Below are positions 17,149-26,982 of a stretch of 64,000 nt of DNA, piece after piece. The notes beneath the pieces were generated by a model that was not told where the DNA came from, ran no database searches, and worked only from the letters and a program-made list of their open reading frames with translations. This DNA comes from Veillonella seminalis (GTDB lineage: Bacteria > Bacillota > Negativicutes > Veillonellales > Veillonellaceae): the NCBI RefSeq assembly GCF_003992065.1, contig NZ_RQUZ01000001.1, forward strand, positions 124,001 through 188,000, written 5' to 3'. Position 1 is the first letter of the stretch. Every line of letters starts with the position of its first letter. A program made the position numbers and the translations under genes.

Positions 17149-17552
17149 CAAGTAGTGGCTAATTTGGGCGTAAAATGGGGTGCCGTGGTTCACGGTTTTG
17201 ACGGCCTCGATGAAATTACGGCTTGTGATAAGACCTATGTTTGTGAAATTAACGATGGTAAGCTTACTTCTTATGTATTGGATCCGGTTGAATTTGGTCT
17301 GGCTTACGCCAAACCGGCAGAGCTCGTAGGCGGTGACGGTCCTGTGAATGCGGATATTACGCGTTCCGTCTTGACCGGGGAAAAGGTTCTCGTCGGAATG
17401 CGGTGCTTCTCAATGCAGGCATGAGTTTCCATTTGGCTGAAGCAAATACAAGCTTGGCCGACGGCATCGCCAAAGCGGCCCGTCTTATTGATGAAGGCAA
17501 AGCGTTGACCGTGCTTGAAGATTTGATCGCCGCTACGAATGAGGTGGCCTAA
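17149..17552 (+). pseudogene. trpD: trpD, C-terminal part, frameshifted
   Basis: Carries the end of anthranilate phosphoribosyltransferase: GAVVHGFDGLDEIT, TYVCEINDGK, VLDPVEFGLAYAKP and GGDGPVNADITRSVLTGEK. At about 17388 one base has been lost; restoring a G would give GEKGSRRNAVLLNAG, and the other frame indeed continues with NAGMSFHLAEANTSLADGIAKAA to a normal end at 17552. The stop overlaps the trpC ATG (TAATG), so the original operon spacing is preserved. Fused at its front to trpE. Confidence 0.85.
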
Positions 17553-17838
17553 TGATTCTTGATACGATTGTGGCGGCTACCAAAGAACGGGTAGCGGTAT
17601 TAAAGGCAACGACGCCACTTGAAGTTGTGAAAGCACAGGCAGAGCAGGCGGCTAAAGAAGAACTGGCGGCTAACGGTGGTCAATTTCCCTTTGCTTTTGA
17701 AAAAGCACTTCGCGCAGGGTCGATGAATTTTATCTGTGAGGTAAAAAAAGCCTCCCCCTCTAAGGGCGTAATTGCTGAAGATTTCCCGTATTTGGAAATT
17801 GCCAAGGATTATGAAAAAGCCGGTGCAGCCGTATATTA
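17552..17838 (+). pseudogene. trpC: trpC, N-terminal third, cut by phage DNA
   Basis: Reads as indole-3-glycerol phosphate synthase to about residue 94: [44 protein letters not shown], and [16 protein letters not shown]. The next expected residues of the barrel are absent; sequence after 17838 belongs to a phage-type gene in another frame and gives an immediate stop. trpF, trpB and trpA are not found at the other side of the phage DNA. Confidence 0.88.
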
Positions 17839-18941
17839 ACGATTTAATTGCCGTTAGAAATGACCCTATGGCAACAGCACAGGTTTTAAAAAACAACGGT
17901 TATTATACTGATACGGTTGAAAACTATGGCGGCGGTTTAAGCCGTTTCTATAAAGAATTTGGCGGTATTTCCGTTCCTTATCAAATGTACAATACGCAAG
18001 GTAGTCCTAGTCAGTCATTTAATACTCAGTTGCGTATGGATAACCCGAACGAACCATTAGATGTTCAAGGTATGATTTCTGCCATGAACTTACCTTACGT
18101 TAATGGAGCAAAACGACAAGAACAAGCATTAAGCCGTGAACTAGGCTATCAAACAGATTTAATCGGTGCTGTAGGTAGTGATGTATTTGAGAGGTTTAGT
18201 GGACAAGCAAACCAATTAGCTAAGGCAGCAATGGCAGCCGCACAAGAAGGGGCTGACCTAGAAAACCAACAACATAAGTTGACAGGGGTAGGTAAATTAG
18301 CACAGATGATTGCTAATAGTAATAATAGTTCTAATTCTAAGATGTATGCCGCTATGGGGCAAATGTTAGGTGTAAACTTAAATCCTATGGACGACCGATA
18401 CATCAATAGTCAAAAAATGGCGTTAGACCAAATGCAACGCAATCAAGCTATTCAAGACGAACAGCGTAAAATGCAGCAACAAAAAGAGTTATCTGATTAC
18501 AAGATGCAACAAGAAATTGCCGCCAAGAAAGAATTGGCTACTTGGGAAGGTGAGCATAATCTTGAATTGGCTAAGAAATATGCAGAAGCAGGGGTTAGCC
18601 AAAAAGGTAAAGGTGGTAGTTCCGGTGATTTAACAACCTCACAGAAGGTAAAAATGAACAACGATATTATTAAGTTAGGAGATAATTATAGAAAACTATA
18701 TCAAGAAACAGCCGATAAAGTCTATGCCGGATTAGTTAGCGAAGACGCTTTACGACAAATCAGTATGGACGCAGCAAGTCAATTAGCTAATTATGACGGA
18801 CTTGGATTAGACGCTTATAAACACGTTGAAGGTATGATTGTCGGAGACGCCGCCTATACAGAAAAACAATTACTTAAGACCTATGGTGCTAAGAAGGAAG
18901 ACGGAACTCGACCTAATGCTTATGTAGGTTGGAAGGAATAA
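17836..18941 (+). pseudogene. Phage virion protein, 5'-truncated
   Basis: From [16 protein letters not shown] onward about 368 codons form one reading frame; the true start is lost at the trpC junction, although ATG codons at 17772 (inside trpC, other frame) and 17868 could be used. The front part (ALNLPYVNGA.., NNGYYTDTVENYGGGLSRFYKEFGG) faintly recalls the ends of peptidoglycan-cleaving virion proteins; the middle is Q/A/M-rich coiled-coil sequence (MQRNQAIQDEQRKMQQQKELSDY). It directly precedes the giant gene with AAGGAGAG overlapping its stop, as expected of neighbouring internal virion or ejection proteins. Function not firmly recognised. Confidence 0.6.
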
Positions 18942-18956
18942 GGAGAGTGATATAGA

Positions 18957-21900
18957 TTGAGTTGGTTACAAGATTATTTGTCGCAGTCCAATAAAGCGTG
19001 GGATGAAGAAAATCAACGGATTGGTGATAGTTATGTGCCAGACGAACATACCAACTTTATAGACAGCTTTCAATCCAACGTATGGGGTTCACTATCAGGT
19101 TATGCAGGTTTCCTCGCAGCAGGTGCAGAAAAAGCAGGGTTTACAGGTTTGCGTGATTGGGCTGAAAACGAGGCTTCTTATGCAGGAAAGAGAGCCTATG
19201 CCAACGCCGATAAGACAGAGTATGACGATTTAGGGTGGTATGACCCTCGATATTACATTAATGGACACGCTTTAAATGCTACCGCACAAATGCTTGGCGG
19301 TAGCCTTGTTGACATTGGTCTTGTAGCTGGCTCTCTCCTTGCTGCTCCCGAAACAGGTGGTGCGTCTTTAGCGGGTATCGCTGCTGTAGGTGCCGCTAGA
19401 ACTGGCGGTCGTATCATGGGTGAAAAATTACTTGGTAACGTGTTAACTAAGTACGCCCTCGAAAAAGGGGCTACTATGGGCTTAGAGGCAGGTGCTAAAT
19501 TAGCATCTCGTCAAGTCCTTGGTGAGGCTGCTTTAGGTACGGCTAAAGGATTAGTTAATGACATTCCATTTATCCTAACAAAAGGGGCATCAGAATCGGC
19601 AATTAACGCAGGCGACGTATACATGGAATCCTTGCAGATGGGCAACGACCGTGATACAGCGTCTAGTCAGTCTATGCAAGCCTTTGGTGAGGGTTACATT
19701 CCTGCTATGGCTGAATTTTATGCTGATAAAATGGCTATTGGAGGTACGTTAGCCGGATTCGCAACAAAGGGTGGTAAAGTTCTTTCTAAAGCTGTTCGTA
19801 GTGCTGTTGCTAATGGTGTAGTATCTGGGCAAGTGGAAGGTGCTGTGGAAGCATGGCAAACCATGGTACAAGATAGGGCATTAGGCAAGGAAGATGCATT
19901 AAACGCCCGTATCTATGACCCTACTTCGTGGTCGGACAACATGGCAGACTCATACGGGCAAGCCGTTGGTCCTGCTATGTTACTTGGCGGTATTGGTGGT
20001 GCTAGAGCAGGTATCAGTTCTGCCATGAACAACCCTAACCCAAACGTTAAAGTTACTCCAGAAGTAGCTGAACAACCCGTGTCTATCGAAGGCGACATTA
20101 CCCCAGTTACAGATAGTATTACACCTATCGAAGAGGGGGTTGCTCCAATCGAAGGCGAAATTTCCTCCGCTCCTGTTGTAGATTTGGGCGGTATGGACTC
20201 TACAAGCCCACGGCAAGGCTTGTATGACGAAATGCGTAATACGTTTATTCGGAATAACCCAAAAAGCCCAGATATTGTCGAGACTAAATCACAGGCTACA
20301 AATGATAAGATTGAAGACATCGTTAGTCTTTGGGATAATTCCTCTCCAGAAGAAATCCAAAACTTAGCCCCAAATACATTTGTGGAAGACTTTAAGCAGG
20401 CAGGACTTACGGATGCGGAAGCAGGAAGAGCATCTAATGGGTTAGTTAAACACATGAAAGAGCAAAAACCGTTACCGAAGGTTGACGGTAGGGCTTTAAT
20501 TGAAGAAGCTAGTAAAGTTGGTGTGCAACTAGACCCTAAACAAGCAGAGAACTTAGTATCTGACAATCCTTCTCCTGCTTTAGTTAAACAAGTGCAAAAC
20601 AAAATTAACAAGGTTCGACCTATTGTGGAAAAACAACAAGCAAAACTTGACAAAAAAAGAGAGCAAGAGGCAATAGCCCAACAACAGAAAGAATACCTAG
20701 AAAATGAAAAACGAAATTACGTTAATAACAACTATGAAAATTCAACGAACAAACAGTTCTTTGACCGTGTAATTGGGAATACAGAAAACGAGCCAAATAA
20801 AGCGGCTGAAACCGCTTATAAATTTAAACGTGCTATGAAAGAACGTAACGAAGACATTAAAAACGGAAAGCCTAAAGCAAAGAATGTTCGTAATTATTTA
20901 ACTAAACAAGGGCTTACAGAAGAAAAGTACGGAAAAAACCCGGTGCAAGCAATGGTGGATTATGCAAAATCCATGGATCAAGAGAGGATTAATGCTCGAC
21001 AATCCGCCCGCACTTCTGACGAATATAGAAGCTCGCTCAAAGAAAGTGCAAGAAATGTTACTAATGTAATGGCTGTAAATAAAATGCATGACGATGCATT
21101 AAAAAATGCACATGGCGACCAAATTAAATCGGTAGAACGTGATATTGACAATAGCTTAATTCAGTTAGGACAAAATGGTTTTGATATTACTAAGCTAAAG
21201 CACTATAAACGCTTAGAAAACGCTGCCAAAGGTTTTCATAAACAAGCTATAGATAGATTACAGCGTATCAACGAATCCGTTGGTTTGGCAGAAAAAGTTA
21301 AACCAGTCGAAAATACGCCAATTGAAACAAAGACTATTGAAGGAAATAAACCAGTAGAAGAAGCTAAACCGATAGAGGAAAAACCTCCTGTAGAAGAAAA
21401 ACCTGCAAAACCTAAACGTACTCGCACCAATAAACCTAAAACGTATAAAGGACATACAGAAGCTCGTCAGTTTTTCTCCGGTGAAAAATCCATTTCCGAT
21501 ACAGTAACAACTCTTAATCAGATGGAGAAAGATGAAACTCTCAAACCAAAAGAAAGAGAAGAAGTTGCTAATATCAGAAAATTATTAAATAACGTTCGTG
21601 ATGAAGAAGGCAATTTAGAACAAAAAGAATTAACAGAGACAGGTAATACCGAATACAATAATATTATGAAAGAACACAAGGATTTAAAGGATAAAGCGAA
21701 AGCTAATAATATCGGTATTCAAGAGTTTACTAAACAAGCTGATAGCTTAAAACGTCGTGCAGAGAAGTTATTCCGTAGTTTCCCGAATGCTAAAACTCTT
21801 GATTTAGTTGTTGGTTCTAACTTAGTATTCAAAGTTCCTAGTCAAAACGCTATTGCTAAAGCAATTCGTGAAGACGTTGTTAAACCTAACAGAACACTTA

Positions 21901-24900
21901 TTAATACATTTATGAGCAAGCCTGGCAACTTTAACGATGCTGTGTTAGGATTTGTAGAAAGTGCCTTTGGTTCTAAGTTATCAACTTTACCTACTAATAT
22001 CCGTAATGCAGTTGTAGAAAAGATTTTACAAAACGAATACAATAACTTAATCAAAAAGTATGGAGATAATGAAGGTATCCTAAAAGCAAACCCTAGTAAT
22101 TTAAAACAGTTAGCTGCACGAATTGCCGGCTCATTCCCTACACAGGATTTCCCTAGTATTGGTAAAGAAGCAGCCGAATCTACCACAGCTATTTTTGGAG
22201 AACGCTCTAAAGGGTTAGCTAATATCGCTAATGATAATCAAGGTATGATTGGACTTGCCAGAGAATACTACCAAAAAGAAGAAGAAAAAATAAAGCCAAA
22301 AGAAAAGGTCGAGCCAAAGGCTAGAACAACCAAACATCAGACCAAAGCAGGGTATACTGTAAATAAAGAAGGTGTGAAAGCCTCAATATCCATAGGTTAT
22401 AACGAAGATGAATATTACCCTATAACAATTACCGTCAAATTTGATAATCCGGAACTATCAACCGACCAAAATATTCAAGATATTATAGGCGAGATTTATT
22501 CAGATTTATTCTTTGATGCCGATGATATAGATGTTGTATCTAACGAAAATGGGGTAGCCGAGTTAACGGCTCGACCTGTACTAAGTTATACAAATATGTC
22601 AAATAAAGTTAGTCAAGAAGGAATTTTAAAGGCTCGTGAAGAAGCTATTAAGGCGGCTATTGGAATATCGCCAGACAAAGAAGTAGCTTTTGTGGTGGAC
22701 GCAAACGCAGACATTTCTGCCTTACAAGACGTACTTAACAAAATTTACGGCGAAGATAAGTATAAAGTAAAAACCGAAGTGGTATCCGATAGAAAGAACA
22801 TCTACATAATGAAAGAAGAGTCTCCTGTAAACGACGAAATAAAAGGAAGAATTATCGATAACTCTTTGTTTAGTACGGGTTCTTCGAGTGCTGATAACTC
22901 TAACGTGCCAAATAAAGAGATTTATAATCAAGATAACATGGAACGGCACGAAGGAGAGAACCGCAATTTCAGCAAAAATATTTCTTTAGAACTTATCCCT
23001 AAAATAAAACAAGCTATTGTAGATTATTTAGGAGATGCAGAGTTACTAGAGAAAATTTTCAGAGAATCGCCACACTTATTAATTAGATTTAGACTGTTTG
23101 AAGATAATCCAAAATTGATGGGACTTCACGTTTACGAAAGAGGAACTATTGATTTTAAGTATAATCAAAATGACATAGAAGAAAATATAAGAAATGGAGT
23201 TCCAATTCACGAACTTGTTCACGAGTTGGTCTCTAATTTAGAGGTGAAAGAGAAGGGAAAAGGGAAAAATAACGTAGTAGAAAAACATAAGTTCGTAAAT
23301 CGGCTGATTAACCATGTAATTAACAGTGTATTGGAGGATTTGTATAAAAATGACAATGGAAGAACGCTTGCGGAATTGGGGCTTTCACGAGGAAGATATA
23401 CCAGAAATGTTGGAGGAATTGGCAAAACTTCCGAGTATAGAGAAGGAAGAAGAAATTCTGATAGCGGAAGCGGCGTTTCAAGCCCTAGCAAAGGTGAAGG
23501 TACCAGGATACAACTATCATCAAGACTTCTTGTTAAGAGCGAAAAGTCTAGTCCACGGAATGGAGGACGAAGTGGAGTTGACATATACCTTGACGATTCC
23601 GATGTTAAAGAGGCGACTGGCTCGCTGGAAATGATTAAAAATTCTATCTTTGACGGCATGAAAGACGATGATTGGGTGGCTATCACAAGAACAGCCCAAG
23701 TATTTATCAAAGACGTTATTGGTGCAAAAGCCCAGGACGGAGAGAATTTACACCCTCAAAAGAAAATTAATCTTGTGATTTCGTATCTTGCAGGATTAAG
23801 GAAGATAAGTCAAGAGGCGTTCAATAGAGTTCTTACTGATTATGAAATTCGCCAAGAAATTTTGGGTTACGGCTCTATGTCAGGCTTTATTTCTCAATCG
23901 GAATTGCAAAATTTAGCGAACATTTCATTAAGCGAACTTAAAAAGAATGGGGATTTGAGGTTACGGGAACAAACTGAATTTATTGAAAAGGGAGGCAAGG
24001 ACAGACAAGGAAACGCCTCCACTAACCGGAATCCAGACTCTAACGACATGCAATCCAACCCAGCCGAAGCTAGTGTTAACATGGCAGAAAAGCTCATAGA
24101 GAAAGAAATTAAAAAAGAAACAGACAGAATAGAGGTTCACCGAAGGGCAGACAACAAAGATAATATTCCTATGTACGCTTTGTTAAAAGAAGTAAGGTCT
24201 CCGTCTAGCTTATCTAGGAAACACTTCCCAGAACTCGTTAAGTTTATTAAAGAGGCACAACAGGTTGCTAGAAAAACTGATAGGGATTTAAAAAAATACC
24301 GAGCTAAAATGGACGCAGTATATAAACAGTTAAAAAACGAGGACAGCCAAAAATCATTTGAGAAACTTAAAGTCGAAATTTCCGACCGCCGTATGGAGTT
24401 TGCACAGGTAATCCCTATTACAATGCAGGACGGAACTAATAAATACACCATTATTAAAGAGGGTGATATTTTTGAAGAATTTGAAGACGAATCAGATGCA
24501 TTACAAAAGAAAGTGGAATTAGAAAATGCAGGCTATAAAGTAGCCAAAGATTACAAAAATCAAAGACACCGTATTTTTGCTAGTAAAGACATGGTCCGTG
24601 GATACAATTCCTTGGAGCAGGCTAACCAAATTGCTATTAAGGAATCGGGAGAAATCGCTAAGTCTAAAGGATATAATGATACAGTATGGAAAGCCTATGT
24701 TGAGTATCGTAAAACTCTTGACGAACTTATGATTAAGGCGGCTAATGCTAATGAACGTATAGGGAATCCTGATAAGCAGAAATACTCGTGGGGTTATTCT
24801 CCATTTGAACATTCTCGTTTTGGTGTATACGAGGAACAAAAGGGTACAGATGAAAACGGTAAAGAAATGGTTACTCGTAATGTTATTGCGTCTTTTAGAA

Positions 24901-26948
24901 CAGAGAAAGCTGCTCGAAAATGGGTAGAAAAAAACCTATTAAACAACCCTCAATTCGCACAGTCTAAGTTTGCTATTGTAGAACAAGAACGAAATTACAA
25001 CAATCCTCGCAATGACTTTGATAGCCATTATTCAACGATTGATAATGACTACTTCAAAGACCATGTTGTTGAAGATTATATGACAGCAGAACAGAAAGAG
25101 GCAGAGTTTAAACGCTTAACTGGTTTGTATCCAGAAATGAAAAAGTTGGTTGATTCTGGCTTTATCAACAAGCCATTAACGCAACAAGAATTCTTAAATT
25201 TAGTCAATGATAAAGCAACAATGGAAAAAATCGGGATTGATGCCAAAGCCCTTCAAAACGAAATGAAACATGCTAATGGTTTTGAATTGTTTAAGCGTAA
25301 CGGCAAAGTTACTAAGAAGTCTTTGATTGAACATTTCTATACCAACACGGGCGATTTTGCAAAGAACAAACATAATATGACTCGTGTTATGGGGGCCAAG
25401 GGTTCTAACCCTAACTTGCAACGTGCTGATTATGACTACATCGTTTCTATGGTTAAGCATATCAATAATGCAGAATGGTATCACAAAGCAACGACAGCCT
25501 ATGAACATTGGTTTAAAGATAAATACAAAGCAAATAGAAGCACAGGCAGTATGTCAAACAAACAGGAAATGATGCACACCTTAATCCGTACCGTTATGGG
25601 TGTTCCTAATCATTTTGATACGAGATTAAATGAAGTTATGAATGAGATTCCTGGTCTCGGTAGTTTTATGACTAAGAACTACGGTGAAACATGGTTTACT
25701 GACTTAATGAAACGTGGCATGGAAGTTACAGCATTAGTTAAGTTGGGCTTGTTGCGACCTACCGCTATGATTGCACAGCTAGGCGTTATGGCTAATATCT
25801 TTACTATGACAGGGTTTAATCAAAACTTCTGGGCAGCACAGGAGGAAGCTTTGAAAGGAAATAAAAACCCTAAGTATAAAGATTTATTTAGTTATATTGG
25901 TATTGGTGAAGATTATCAAGGTGTTGAATCTGACGTATTCAACGACTCTAAATCAATTGTTCACACTACTAAAATTGGTAAGTTATTGGCTAAAGCAATG
26001 CTACCATTTGAAGTGGGTGATAATTTTACTCGTCGTGTTGCTGCTATTTACGCATACGAGAAAGCATTAGCACAGGGCAAAACAAAAGAAGAAGCAATGA
26101 GTATAGCTAATGATTTTACATACATGACCAACTTTGACTATACCGAGATTGACAGTCCTGGTATTTTCCAAAGAGCCGGTGTTGTTGGCAAAATGTTATT
26201 ACAGTTCAAAAAGTACCCTGTAAAACAAATTGAATTCATTCATGACATCTGTAATCTTATGGATTTACCGGAAAACCCTTCTGTAGCTGACATTGAAAAA
26301 GCTAAGAAAGAACGGAAAATGCGATTAATTCGCTTTATGGGTTCGTATGTAGCTATGGCAGGTATGCTCGGTATGCCAATGGTAGGAGCAGTCGACGAAT
26401 TAGCTGCGTGGATTATGGGTACTAAGCCTACAGAAGCCGTTAAAGAGTTGATGTATGAATGGGCGGGCAAGGATCCAGTTAAACAAGCTTTAGCGAGAGG
26501 TGCTATCTACGGTGTGCCTGGTATGGCTGGTGTAGACTTTACTCGTAACATCGGTTTAGGCGACGTTATTCCTTCTGATGCTAGTGAATTAGCAGGCCCA
26601 ACATTTGGTACTATCGCTTCTATGTACAATGCATTTAAGTACGACCAAAGTCCTGGCAATAAGATTTTGGCAGAAGTACACGCTATCGCTCCATTCTACA
26701 CAAATCTGTATCAAGCACTTGGTACTGGGAAGATGAGAGATTGGAAAGCAGGAATGGATACACGCCCTTATACACCAATGGAACGTACATTAAAAGCTTT
26801 AGGGTTTCGATCAATCAGAGAGTCTACCGATTCTGATTTGGCTAATATTTTATACAATAAAATTAAAGAAACAAAAGATGCTAAGAAAGCGTCTATTTAC
26901 AAGTACCTCGATAATCCATCGGCAGAAAACCTTAAAAACATGGTATAA
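18957..26948 (+). CDS. Giant phage polyvalent/ejection-type virion protein
   Basis: A 2,663-residue frame from a TTG start with AAGGAGAG nine bases upstream. Order: a hydrophobic, A/G-rich region (about 75-350) with possible membrane-active helices; a charged, K/E-rich coiled region with a P/K/E linker (about 480-860); an HExxH metalloprotease-type motif HELVH at 1418-1422; a strange S/G/R-rich stretch (about 1465-1558) overlying a nested ORF; and a C-terminal third with EIPGLGSFMTKNYGETWF and FDYTEIDSPGIFQRAG...MLLQFKKYP, resembling the C-terminal domain of large PLxRFG/polyvalent proteins of podovirus-like phages. Such proteins are injected with the DNA. It could also be a fusion of two genes around the nested ORF. 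Confidence 0.6.
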   Translation: MSWLQDYLSQSNKAWDEENQRIGDSYVPDEHTNFIDSFQSNVWGSLSGYAGFLAAGAEKAGFTGLRDWAENEASYAGKRAYANADKTEYDDLGWYDPRYYINGHALNATAQMLGGSLVDIGLVAGSLLAAPETGGASLAGIAAVGAARTGGRIMGEKLLGNVLTKYALEKGATMGLEAGAKLASRQVLGEAALGTAKGLVNDIPFILTKGASESAINAGDVYMESLQMGNDRDTASSQSMQAFGEGYIPAMAEFYADKMAIGGTLAGFATKGGKVLSKAVRSAVANGVVSGQVEGAVEAWQTMVQDRALGKEDALNARIYDPTSWSDNMADSYGQAVGPAMLLGGIGGARAGISSAMNNPNPNVKVTPEVAEQPVSIEGDITPVTDSITPIEEGVAPIEGEISSAPVVDLGGMDSTSPRQGLYDEMRNTFIRNNPKSPDIVETKSQATNDKIEDIVSLWDNSSPEEIQNLAPNTFVEDFKQAGLTDAEAGRASNGLVKHMKEQKPLPKVDGRALIEEASKVGVQLDPKQAENLVSDNPSPALVKQVQNKINKVRPIVEKQQAKLDKKREQEAIAQQQKEYLENEKRNYVNNNYENSTNKQFFDRVIGNTENEPNKAAETAYKFKRAMKERNEDIKNGKPKAKNVRNYLTKQGLTEEKYGKNPVQAMVDYAKSMDQERINARQSARTSDEYRSSLKESARNVTNVMAVNKMHDDALKNAHGDQIKSVERDIDNSLIQLGQNGFDITKLKHYKRLENAAKGFHKQAIDRLQRINESVGLAEKVKPVENTPIETKTIEGNKPVEEAKPIEEKPPVEEKPAKPKRTRTNKPKTYKGHTEARQFFSGEKSISDTVTTLNQMEKDETLKPKEREEVANIRKLLNNVRDEEGNLEQKELTETGNTEYNNIMKEHKDLKDKAKANNIGIQEFTKQADSLKRRAEKLFRSFPNAKTLDLVVGSNLVFKVPSQNAIAKAIREDVVKPNRTLINTFMSKPGNFNDAVLGFVESAFGSKLSTLPTNIRNAVVEKILQNEYNNLIKKYGDNEGILKANPSNLKQLAARIAGSFPTQDFPSIGKEAAESTTAIFGERSKGLANIANDNQGMIGLAREYYQKEEEKIKPKEKVEPKARTTKHQTKAGYTVNKEGVKASISIGYNEDEYYPITITVKFDNPELSTDQNIQDIIGEIYSDLFFDADDIDVVSNENGVAELTARPVLSYTNMSNKVSQEGILKAREEAIKAAIGISPDKEVAFVVDANADISALQDVLNKIYGEDKYKVKTEVVSDRKNIYIMKEESPVNDEIKGRIIDNSLFSTGSSSADNSNVPNKEIYNQDNMERHEGENRNFSKNISLELIPKIKQAIVDYLGDAELLEKIFRESPHLLIRFRLFEDNPKLMGLHVYERGTIDFKYNQNDIEENIRNGVPIHELVHELVSNLEVKEKGKGKNNVVEKHKFVNRLINHVINSVLEDLYKNDNGRTLAELGLSRGRYTRNVGGIGKTSEYREGRRNSDSGSGVSSPSKGEGTRIQLSSRLLVKSEKSSPRNGGRSGVDIYLDDSDVKEATGSLEMIKNSIFDGMKDDDWVAITRTAQVFIKDVIGAKAQDGENLHPQKKINLVISYLAGLRKISQEAFNRVLTDYEIRQEILGYGSMSGFISQSELQNLANISLSELKKNGDLRLREQTEFIEKGGKDRQGNASTNRNPDSNDMQSNPAEASVNMAEKLIEKEIKKETDRIEVHRRADNKDNIPMYALLKEVRSPSSLSRKHFPELVKFIKEAQQVARKTDRDLKKYRAKMDAVYKQLKNEDSQKSFEKLKVEISDRRMEFAQVIPITMQDGTNKYTIIKEGDIFEEFEDESDALQKKVELENAGYKVAKDYKNQRHRIFASKDMVRGYNSLEQANQIAIKESGEIAKSKGYNDTVWKAYVEYRKTLDELMIKAANANERIGNPDKQKYSWGYSPFEHSRFGVYEEQKGTDENGKEMVTRNVIASFRTEKAARKWVEKNLLNNPQFAQSKFAIVEQERNYNNPRNDFDSHYSTIDNDYFKDHVVEDYMTAEQKEAEFKRLTGLYPEMKKLVDSGFINKPLTQQEFLNLVNDKATMEKIGIDAKALQNEMKHANGFELFKRNGKVTKKSLIEHFYTNTGDFAKNKHNMTRVMGAKGSNPNLQRADYDYIVSMVKHINNAEWYHKATTAYEHWFKDKYKANRSTGSMSNKQEMMHTLIRTVMGVPNHFDTRLNEVMNEIPGLGSFMTKNYGETWFTDLMKRGMEVTALVKLGLLRPTAMIAQLGVMANIFTMTGFNQNFWAAQEEALKGNKNPKYKDLFSYIGIGEDYQGVESDVFNDSKSIVHTTKIGKLLAKAMLPFEVGDNFTRRVAAIYAYEKALAQGKTKEEAMSIANDFTYMTNFDYTEIDSPGIFQRAGVVGKMLLQFKKYPVKQIEFIHDICNLMDLPENPSVADIEKAKKERKMRLIRFMGSYVAMAGMLGMPMVGAVDELAAWIMGTKPTEAVKELMYEWAGKDPVKQALARGAIYGVPGMAGVDFTRNIGLGDVIPSDASELAGPTFGTIASMYNAFKYDQSPGNKILAEVHAIAPFYTNLYQALGTGKMRDWKAGMDTRPYTPMERTLKALGFRSIRESTDSDLANILYNKIKETKDAKKASIYKYLDNPSAENLKNMV
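23350..23634 (+). CDS. Nested small ORF inside the giant phage gene
   Basis: In the +1 frame relative to the giant gene, an ATG with GGAGG 12 bases upstream opens a 94-codon frame (a second ATG follows at 23356). The product is a plausible soluble helical protein (MEERLRNWGFHEEDIPEMLEE, then YNYHQDFLLRAKSL), whereas the giant frame over the same bases is low-complexity S/G/R-rich. Its TGA overlaps an ATG in the giant frame at 23631 (ATGA), the usual arrangement of coupled phage genes. It may be a real overprinted gene, or the middle gene of three whose outer two now read as one. No homolog recognised. Confidence 0.5.
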   Translation: MTMEERLRNWGFHEEDIPEMLEELAKLPSIEKEEEILIAEAAFQALAKVKVPGYNYHQDFLLRAKSLVHGMEDEVELTYTLTIPMLKRRLARWK

Positions 26949-26982
26949 TATTGATGAATTTAAAGAAATAAGGAGAATGACC

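Larger units (their letters stand above)
17836..26970 (+). mobile_element. Phage virion-gene fragment replacing the trp operon 3' end
   Basis: About 9.1 kb with only two long genes, both in virion-protein style and in the orientation of the trp operon. The left edge cuts trpC and also the front of the first phage gene; the right edge falls between the phage stop (26948) and the ribosome site of the SLH gene (26970). No integrase, repressor, terminase, capsid gene or tRNA-type attachment repeat is seen, and I found no direct repeat at the edges. It looks like a deletion remnant or illegitimate insertion, not a working prophage. Confidence 0.75.

Noticed and set aside
19913-20653. 246-codon minus-strand frame opposite the giant phage gene
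   Set aside because: S/L/P-rich shadow without start signals; all phage genes here run on the plus strand.
18957-26948. Phage virion RNA polymerase as identity for the giant protein
   Set aside because: Size would suit, but I saw no T7-type polymerase motifs; the C-terminus instead resembles PLxRFG/polyvalent proteins.
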